This document shows, one piece after another, positions 14,001 to 24,800 of a stretch of DNA of 64,000 bases; the first letter of the stretch is position 1; each line of letters opens with the position of its first letter. The notes under the pieces were generated by a model that did no database searches, was not told the origin of the DNA, and saw only the letters and a program-made list of their open reading frames with translations. The stretch spans positions 85,062,713-85,126,712 of the forward strand of contig CM044310.1 in NCBI GenBank assembly GCA_024291935.2, given 5' to 3'. The translations under genes were made by a program, and so were the position numbers. The stretch comes from Okapia johnstoni (lineage: Eukaryota; Chordata; Mammalia; Artiodactyla; Giraffidae).

Positions 14001-16381
14001 AAAGTTAAGGACTCTATTTCGGGTGCCATCCAATACTTGAAAACATTTCAAAACTCCTTTGCTGTGCACAGTATGTGAATTTCCTAAAATTTGGGAAAAT
14101 AATGCTATATTATAGATGTTAAATTGATTGCTGTTTCCAATAGTGCTATTACCACTTTCTAATTGTAAATTATAATTAAATTATGAATTAGAGTCATCAG
14201 AATTTTGTCTCATAATTTCATTAACCATTCACTGTAATTCTCTAATTACTAGACTTTCAGACAAGTATGAATGAGCCATAGTTCTCTTACTGAAGTATAA
14301 ATCCCCCAAATTGTGCTTTACAATGGTAATGTTGTTGTTATTTATTTTTTCCATGAGAAAATGAGAAAGGGTAGGGAAGATAAGCTCTGGGATTTTTTGC
14401 CCAACATAAGTGTGTTTAATAGTACTGCTGCTTGTACCTTGATAACTCCAGAGCTATAAAATGGGATTGATACTCCTGTCATCTGAACATTTTATTGCTA
14501 TTGCAGCTGAAGACTTTCAAAGACTACAGCCTTTGCCTATAAGTAATTCTTTGGTAAATAATACTGTTTTAATAGTGTCAATAGTAATTATAACGCTAAT
14601 TTGCACCTATATAGAATATTAAAAAGCCAAAACATTAAAACTAGATAAAATTATTTAAGAATTGTATCTCATTCATCTTGATAATTGCAAATGTGAAATC
14701 TTTCTTTTGGCCATGCAACACGGTGTGAAGGATCTTAGTTCCCCAACCAGGGATTGAACCTGTGCACCTCCATTGGGAGCACAAGGTTTTAATCACTAGA
14801 CCACCAGGGAAATCCCCTTGAATGTGAAATCTAGCTCTGTCTTCTTACAGGACTCTTAGGAAATCTGTTAACATTTGTGAGACTTTCTTGTTTGTGAAGT
14901 GAAGGGTTGGGGTCAGAGGAAAGGTAGCATTGTTAGGTAGATTAAATAATACATGTGAAGTGGCTGGAATGGAACTTGGCATATAATTAGATGCTAAACA
15001 GATGTTAAAATTAGATTTTAGAATTGGATGTTGAACAAGTGCTATTGTAATTCTTCATATTAAGCCCTTTTTATGTTTATGACTATGCCTCTGAATTTTA
15101 TCTAAAAGCTTTGAATGAAGATATATTGTATAATGTAAGTTAATTAATGAAAGAAAGTAAAATAGCATAAATTATACGTCTTTAGTTTATTCCAGAAACC
15201 ACCTGTTATAGTAATCAAAAGATGGTAGAACTAAACAGCCTGGAGTTAAATTCTGTCATTTACCAACTGTTTATTATAATTACATCTTAGAAAAGACAAC
15301 ACAGGCTTTATGAAATAGAGTAAGTTAAATTTTCCATTTGGGATTCAAGCCCCAAATAAATCAGTAGTGTTTGTAAAGATCACTCTCAAGAAGAAATTAA
15401 GGTAGCTGGGTTTTTTGTTGTTTTTAAAAAAGAAAGGGAAGTGTCTTTCATGAGTACACAGGACTTGCTCAAGAAATTCTCCTTGGATGATTGAAAATGT
15501 ATTTCTTGCTACAAGCTGAACAATTATAAGCAAACATCTCATTCTTAATAATATTTTCTTTAGTAAGAGTATTCTAGATGATGTACTCTTTAAGGACAGG
15601 AACTGTGTCTTACCTTTGAACCATCCTAGTCCTTTGTACGTAGCTGTTTAAAAATATAGATCTATTGGGAAAAAATGAATGTATGGAACTGTTTCATTCA
15701 TACCTCTTATAAACTTCTTTTTATTGAGTGCCTACTGAAATAAGGAGTGTTTAACTGGCAAGTAACACTGGTGATCTTAGGAAAAATACCTTAAATAGTC
15801 TAGTCAGGGGCAGACTTTGGGAATTTGAGGAGCGAAGTTTGTCATGAAAAAGAGGAGCATGACAGATACCATTTCAAAAGTTTTGAAGGCTATGAAAAAG
15901 CCAAAGGAAGTTTATTTTTTGTTTGTGTTGGGCTATGATTTTAAGTTGATACAAATCTAATGTAGATTAAGATGTTTTGGCACCAAAAAATCAAAGATAA
16001 ATGGTAAAACAAACTTATACTTACTAGAAAAAGTAGGAATTAATGGGTTCAAAAAAGGTGGAAAGGTTTGCCTTGTACATGAGAAAGGCATGCTTCTTCC
16101 TCTGAAAGGGGACAAAAGAAAAATATGTGGATATCCAAGGGAAAATTTTTAGGAGACATGTTAAAACTTGAAAGAGGCCTGGATTGCAGTTCGCCTGGTT
16201 TTTAAATGAGAAGTGGGGTGGTATTTTTAGTTCAAAAAAAAACAAAAACAAAACACTATGTGTTTTTTTGAATTAAACATTTTATTGTGATCATGAGTCT
16301 CATTACAAGCATTCATTATTTTATTCTATTTTATTGGAGTATAGTTTACTTATTGTATTAATTTCTGCTATACAACAAAGT

Positions 16382-16412
<31 letters not shown>

Positions 16413-18819
16413 TTCCATTATGGTTTATCACAGGATATTTAATATAGTCCCCTGTGCTATATAGTAGGACTTACTGTTTATCCATCCTATATATGATAGT
16501 TGGCATCTGTTAATCCCAAACTCTCAATCCTCCCCCAAAAGTGATGCTTTTAATTTAAGAATTAGATTTTTATCACTCTTTTGCATTTTCAATTTGTTAG
16601 GTACTCCCATTCAATCAACCCTTGGTGCCAATGGAGTTTTATTAGACAACCAGCCTGTAGTCAAAAAAAGGCGGGGAAGGAGGAAGAATGTAGAAGGTGT
16701 TGACATCCTCTTTTTTAACAGAAATAAACCACCTAATCATGTAAGTAAAGTAATGCTTAAAAGCTACTCATCCTTAAGTCCAAAATTCATCCTAGTAAAA
16801 ATACATATTGCTGCTTTGTGAATTTTTTGTGAATAGTAAAAATAACTGGAAAATTAGGAGTATACTGTATAGTTTTAGATTGTATCTCAGTAGAGTCCAG
16901 CACTGGCCAAGATTCATGAAAATTTTAAATTTGAAAGACTTAGAAGAAATTTTAACAAATTTGTGTTTCTCTTCAAAAAGAACTGCTTCATTGGACCAAA
17001 ATCAGAATGCTAGAGCGTGGAAATAAAATTTTCATTTGGTGTTTTTCTACAGGTTGCATTAGGCTTAACCACCTCACAGATTTCTACAGGGATAAATCCA
17101 GCACTATCCTATACTCAACCTCAAGGAATTCCTGATACAGAAACTCCTGTTCCAGTTATTAACCTTAAAGATGGGACAAGACTTGCAGGCGATGATGCAC
17201 CGAAGAGAAAGGATTTGGAAAAGTGGCTTAAGGAGCACCCAGGTTATGTGGAAGATTTAGGAGCTTTTATTCCTGTAGGTGATACCTTATAAATCTTAGT
17301 ATATTTTATCTCTATGATTCATCACATCTATAATGATGAAGCATAAATTCTCACCCACTTATGTTAAATATGTGTTCTGCCCAAGATTTAGGAAAAATTA
17401 GCAGCAAAAACTAATGAACATCTTTCCTATGATATAATATCATTTTCCATTTTTCATTCTGCATTCAATATGTTTAATAAAAGTCACCTCTCATATACAG
17501 AGTACTGTCATAGACAGAATGACAGTTATAAAGGTATAAAACCTCCAATCCTTTCCCTCAAGAGTTTATTTTAAAAGAATAAAAATGATCATAGTAAACA
17601 TTTATTGAGACTTAATTCTGTACCTGGCTTTATACTTAGCACTTACATGCATTATCTCATTTAACACTCCCAAACTTTATCAGAGTAGCCTTGTTATAAC
17701 TTTATAGATAAAGAAATGGAAACTGAAATTTTAAATAAATAGTGCAAGGCCACACAGCTAATAAGTCTTAAACCCACTGTCCAAACCTCTGCTGTTAAGA
17801 TCCTATAAGAATACAGGTACATAGATTATATTAGTCAAGATGAGAATAGTTATATTCATTTGCATTTTCCTTATCCTCTGAAGTACTTCCTACTCACTAT
17901 TTTATGGACCTGTGGCTTTCTTACTCATCAGTTCAGTTCAGTTCAGTCGCTCATTCGTGTACGACTCTTTGCGACCCCAGAATCGCAGCACACCAGGCCT
18001 CCCTGTCCATCACCAACTCCTGGAGTCCACCCAAACCCATGTCCATCGAGTCAGTGATGCCATCCAACCATCTCATCCTCTGTCGTCCCCTTCTCCTCCT
18101 GCCCCAATCCTTCCCAGCATCAGGGTCTTTTCCAATGAGTCAGCTCTTCGCATGAGGTGGCCAGAGTATTGGAGTTTCAGCTTCATCATCAGTCCTTCCA
18201 GTGAACACTCAGGACTGATCTCCTTTAGGATGGACTGGTTGGATCTCCTTGCAGTCCAAGGGACTCTCAAGTTTTCTCCAACACCACAGTTCAAAAGCAT
18301 CAATTCTTCGGTGCTCAGCTTTCTTCACCGTCCAACTCTCAACATCCATACATATTCATAGAAATGTATTATTTCAGTTTGCAGTGCTTTACTATCAGAT
18401 GCTTATGTACCAGATTTTGTGTCAGTCTCCCTTGTTGTTTCTATATATTTTATAAGGTAAAAGAGTAGTGGCATATCCCCTGTATGCCAGTTAGTAGTCC
18501 TGCTCTATCTGCCTCCATTATGAAGATTAATTGGATAACCCAGTAATGTTGTTCCCTACCCTGTGAGCTGCTTAAGGATTGACTCCTATTCACCTTGTAG
18601 CCCCAGGATTTTAGCACACAATTTCTGATACAGAGAATGGTATCTAGTTCCCTGTAAATATTTACTGAGTCATTGATTTGTAAATGAAAATCTTTTGAAA
18701 ATGAAAGAATACCATATAAAGGTAAAGTGATTGTTATTAACAAAAAAAATTAATTGCCTAATTTTTTCATGCAAAAGAACCACAAAAGCTCCAGTCCCTA
18801 GAATGTGACTGTACTTGTA

Positions 18820-18852
<33 letters not shown>

Positions 18853-21800
18853 GTGTTTTACATTGCTGTTATTATCACCGAGAGGTACTATGGTAGTCTA
18901 ATACCGAGAACCTCAGTCTTGGCTTTCATATCCCTAGTTTTTTCAGAAAATGCCACAAATTCTCAAACTTCCCCTTAATTTTTTTTATTAAAAAAAAAAA
19001 AAAGCCAAATAGAGCTCTTATAAGGGACAGGTTTTCAGTAAGATGAGCAATAATAAAACAAGTATTGCAATTCTGAAGATAATGAGAATCATTTGTTTAA
19101 CACTGTAACTTCTTAACATGTTAGAAAATAACATTCATTTATTTAGTCAGTTTTTATTGAGCACCTGCTGTGTGCTAGTTACTGTTGTAAGGGATTTAGG
19201 ATAAAACAGTGAACAATATAAAGTTCTTGCCTTTTTGGCGATTACACTCTCGTCTCTGAAAATTCTCAGACCTTTCTCTTACTACTGCAAAGGAGTCTTC
19301 ATTACTTTTTTTAACTTAGAGTCATTCATTTTCACTGCAAATAACCCTTTTTTCACAATGTTTTACATAATATTATAAAACAATTTTAAGACATTGCTAT
19401 AAGCCGCATTTGTTTTAGTAGACAATACAACATAATATTGGTATGATTTCCTAAGGGCACTTGATGTTAATGGTTTCTTGGCTCTCACACGCTACTGTGG
19501 TATGTCTACAGTGAAAGGATTGTAATGTGGTGTATGTACTATACCTTCAATATATAACATAAATACTTGGCCCTTGAACACCACAGGAGTTAAGAGATAT
19601 TGACGCATGCCACGCTCCACAGCCAAAAATTCAAGTATAGTATTACAATGACCCTTCCATGTCCTCAGTTACACATCCTTGGATTCAATTAGCAATGGAT
19701 TTTTTAGTCCCTGAAAAAAAAATCCACATATAAATGGACCTACACAGTTGAAACCCATGTTGTTCAAGGGTCAACTGTATTACTATATCTTATATATACC
19801 ATATATCTTCAATTTTACATGATTAAATTACTTGGATCAGCTTATTTGTGCCATTTGCATAGTTAAAGATTTTACAGCTATTTCTTTGTCTATATATTTT
19901 AGAGAATGCAACTTCATGAGGGGAGACCCAAACAAAAAAGGCATCGTTGCAGAAACCCCAATAAATTAGATGTTAATAGTCTCACTGGAGAAGAACGTGT
20001 TCAGCTGATTAACAGAAGAAATGCCAGAAAGGTATTTGCATATTTGTTAATTTTTCATACTGATGCACTATGTAAGAGATCTCTAGAACACTGTTTCATT
20101 ATGCAGTATGTTCTAACAGACCTAGGTGGGTTAAATGTAGAAGATTTGAGGGGAAAGACACGGACTACAGTTTTATGCAGTCTAATTTCAAATCCCACAC
20201 CTTTGGCTAAGCTGTTGAATGAAATAAGTTACTTTATATATCTGTACCTTGCAGTGGTACTGAACCAGGGCACTGTATCTAAGGCAGTAGTTCTCAAAAG
20301 GAGGTAACTTTGTCCTTCAAGGGACATTTAGCAATCAGGGGACGTTTTTGATAGTGTTAGCTCTAGATGAAGGAGGTGGGTATTGGGGAGGTGGTGAGCT
20401 GCTGGCCGGATGCTTTTGGCCTCTGGCGAGGGGAGGCCAGGAACGCTGCTACACCTCCTGCAGTGCACAGGACAGTCCCCACGACACCAATCCAAAATGG
20501 TCTGTAGGGCAGAGGTAGAGAAACTGCTAAAAGGGAACACTATTCTCATCACAGCCATTACAAATTTATCTATATTTATCATGTATTGATAATTCCAACA
20601 TTAAGCCTTAAAGGGTCTTCTATCAAAATTGGCATATTACATAATTTTCTGATAGATGGAAATTAAATGTCTTAAAGCAAAGATAAAACGTCTTATCTTA
20701 GAGACAAATGGTACCCTGTGTTTATCTTCTTGCTTTATTGACTGATGAATGGTAAGAGCCAGGTTTTTCCAGTCTTGTTTCTCAATCCAATGTGGCTCAA
20801 CATTTGTTTCCCCAAATTGTTTCTGTTTTATGTATGGATTGGTATATGTCTCTTTTACCTCACAAAGTAAATGATAGAGCAGTTGAGGCACCCTTTTGTA
20901 AGTTTATAGCTTTGACACCTTTATTGTTTTTTATTCTGAGAGCAAGCAGCACAATAAGTAAAAAAAAAAAAAAAAGAAATGGCCTTCAAAGTAAGAACAT
21001 CAAGTTTCTCATTGAGTTCCTTCACTCACAAATTAAATTACCCTACATAGATCCCTAGTTAATTCCCTACTTCTGTTTTGCTCTCTGTTGAATGTGACCT
21101 CACTGCTAGTATAAAAATACATGAAATCATTTTAATTTCTCAGAAGTATTGAAATTGGAAGAATACCATTTTTAAAATAACAATTGCCTTATTATTATTG
21201 TATGTACTAACTCATTAAAATTAATACTAATTTTCCCCAAGTTTATTCAGCTTTTGTTAGTAGATTAAAATGATGTCGAATGTATTAGGGGAAAAACAAT
21301 ATGACATTTTAATTGCATTTTACTTAAATTTTGTGCTTACACAGATTGTGTTACAAATCTTTGCACTTCATCTTATAACAAAAATTAACCTTTCTAGATA
21401 TGAATAGATTTGTCTTAGCCAGTTTTAAGGAAATGGAACCATTTTGAAATTTTTACTTGGTTTAATATTAAACATCCTAAATTTTATTTTTAATCATAGT
21501 AGCCTGGTAAAGGACCTGTTCGTTTCCCTTGGTTTGTGGTTTGTAGATTTCTTTATTGTTCTGAGTTTCTAGAGTACAGGCTTTAAAACATACAGAGAGC
21601 CTCCAGTTTAAACTGGAGCTTAATGAAGGAGATAATAAAAAGGAGATAGCAACAGAAAATTGAGAGGCTAAGTAAAAACTATAGAAAATAACTAGATAAG
21701 AATATAGATATTATTACTAGCCACATTAAACCCTGTCTATATCCTAACAAGATATAGTATGTATTCATTCAGAAAGGTGTGGGAAAAGGAATTATTCAAA

Positions 21801-24800
21801 AAGTGTCCTTAGACTCCAAAGGAACATTAAATTGGTAGGTCGAAATCATTTAAATATTTAAAGGGATATGTTTATTTTTATACTTGAAGGGTTCAGTTCA
21901 GTTCAGTCGCTCAGTCATGTCCGACTCTTTGCGACCCCGTGGACTGCAGCATGCCAGGCATCCCTGTCCATCACCAACACCTGGAGCTTACTCAAACTCA
22001 TGTCCATTGAGTCGGTGATGCCATCCAACCATCTCATCCTTTGTCGTCCCCTTCTCCTCCTGCCCTCAATCTTTCCCAGCGTCATAGTCTTTTCCAGTGA
22101 GTCAGTGCTTCATATCAGGTGGTCAAAGTATTGGAGTTTCACTTCAACATCAGTCCTTCCAAGAATATTCAGGACTGATCCCCTTTAAGATAGACTGATT
22201 GGATCTCCTTGCAGTCCAAGGGACTCTCAAGAGTCTTCTCCAGCACCACAGTTCAAAAGCATCAATTCTTCGGCACTCAGCTTTCTTTATAGTCCAATTC
22301 TCACATTCATATTTGACTACTGGAAAAACCATAGCTTTGACTAGACAGACTTTTGTTGGCAAAGCAATGTCTCTGCTTTTTAATATGCTGTCTAGGTTGG
22401 TCATAGCTTTTCTTCCAAAGAGCAAGCGTCTTAATTTCATGGCTGTAGTCACCATCTGCAGTGATTTTGGAGCCCAAAAAAATAGTCTGTCACTGTTTCC
22501 CCATCTTTTTGCCACGAATTGATGGGACCAGATGTCATGGTCCTAGTTTTCTGAATGTTGAGTTTTAAGCCAACTTTTTCACTCTCCTCTTTCACTTTCA
22601 TCAAGAGGCTTTTTAGTTCTTCTTCACTTTGTGCCATAAGGGTGGTGTCATCTGCATATCTGGGGTTATTGATATTTCTCCTGGTAATCTTGATTCCAGC
22701 TTGTGCTTCATCCAGCCTGGCATTTCAGCTTGGCATCCAGCCTGACAAAAAAAAAAGCTCCAGTGATGCCTACAAATACAACTTTTAGTGTATCAATTTG
22801 CATAAAAGATAAGTGCGGTTTTTGAGACCTGAGTTTGAAAGCTGACCCTGACACTTCCTAGTTAGCTTTAGGCAGCTTGTATAACTTCTCTGAGGCTTAA
22901 TTCCTTCATTTGAAAACTAGAAATAATGCGTTCCCAAATGGATATAGTGAGAACTGAAATAAATTATGTACTTAAAGTCCTTAGCATAATTCCTGGCAAT
23001 ATAATCATAATAACTTATGTTTATTATGTGCCAGACCCTTTGCTGAGGTGCTTGAGTTATCTCATTTTCATAAAACCGTATGAGGGAGGTATTATTGTTA
23101 TGTCCATTCTGCAGATCAGAAAACTGAGGCTCAAAGAGATTTACTGATTTGCCCGAGTTCACGTAGGTGGTAACTCTGATGACTCCAAAGGATATGCTCT
23201 TAAGTAGGCTACACTGCCTACCCAACATAGTAACTTCACAGTACATGGTAGTTATTCTACTGTCCAAGGAACTATACATTAAACATCTAAAATTTATGTT
23301 AGCCTGTGTTTATGTAGTATATTGATAGTTCTTATGGGTTGTGATAGTCCTTTTTACTATAATAAAGATTGTCAGAGTGGTTCAAAGAATACATGTGTTT
23401 TAAAGAAATAAACTTTGTATAGCACATATTAAAAGAAAGAAATGTCTTCACATTTAATATGCTTTTAAGTGTCTAAGAATCTGGTTTTCATTTGTAGGTT
23501 GGAGGTGCATTTGCTCCCCCTTTGAAAGATTTGTGTCGATTCCTGAAAGAAAATGCAGAATATGGAGTAGCTCCTGAATGGGGAGATGTTGTTAAGCAGT
23601 CGGTGAGTATTTCATGAACACTGATTCAGACATCATTTTTTAAATGAAATGCCATTTAATGATATCTTAGATTAAATTTTAAATTAAGAATTAACAAAAT
23701 ATTCCGTAAATATGTGATGATATTTTTTAGTTGACAATTTTTATTTTGCAGAGTATGTTGCAAACTTCTCAGATACTTGTTGAATTAGGATGCAGAATCA
23801 GTGTATACTAACTGGTGTCATATTTCTATTTTACCTTTTTTTATCCTGGCTAGAAAATTTTAAGTTACATATGTTGTTTACATTGTTTCTATTGGACCCT
23901 GCTGATCTAGAGGCAAACTCCTAACATTTAGGAATTTTGGTTTGTTTGTTGGGGGGGGGGGGGTTGTTTTGTTCTTACTTCTAGGAGTTTTGAACCCCAG
24001 AAAATCTTGGGGGAATTTCAAGAAAGTAGCATAGGTTGTTCTCCACTGCCTGGGACTTGGTGCTTCCCAGTCTGCAGGTGCTACTACTGTTCTGAGCCAA
24101 GTGATGTTTTTCCCCATTGTGTATCTTTTCCATCTTGGTTGTATCTCCATTATTCCCAAAGTGATAGTCAGAAAAGAGTCAGAAGAAGGGCATTTCTTTA
24201 GTCTTCTGGTGATGTGAACAATGTAAGGGCATTGCAGTAATAACCCACATGAAAAAAATTTTTTGGATCTTCCGGTTTCCAAAACTATTTTACAAACCTA
24301 TGCCTCACAGTTATAAAATAGAACCAGAGGCTCTCTTAAGATAAAATGAGAACTGGAAGAACTGTTTCACGCCCTACTTAAAAATAAGATAAAATTGGGT
24401 TATCTCTTTCTTAATTGGTTATTTTGTATCAATACAGAATAAGTTTGTCGATAATTTCATGTTTTTAATGGCTTATTTGTATCATAAGGTAATAGCTATT
24501 GATTTTATTTTAAAATGGTTATTGTTGATGGATTTTTTTTTTTCAGGGATTTCTTCCAGAAAGTATGTATGAACGTATTCTCACTGGTCCCGTGGTAAGA
24601 GAGGAAGTAAGCAGGCGAGGAAGACGACCTAAAAGTGGAATTGCAAAGGCCACAGCGGCAGCGGCAGCTGCAACTGCCACCAGTATTTCAGGCAATCCTT
24701 TGTTAGCCAATGGATTACTTCCAGGTGTGGACCTCACAACTCTTCAGGCCTTACAGCAAAACCTACAAAGCTTGCAATCACTGCAAGTGACCGCAGGGCT

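Noticed and set aside
20032..20307. Continuation of the CHD9 exon 13 frame to 20307
   Set aside because: The BRK domain continues in phase at 23498, so the downstream frame is intronic read-through.
23951..23963. G-run as a G-quadruplex or functional site
   Set aside because: A single homopolymer of 13 G, as at 48510 and 62305, without the four spaced runs expected. Most likely a slippage-prone simple repeat.
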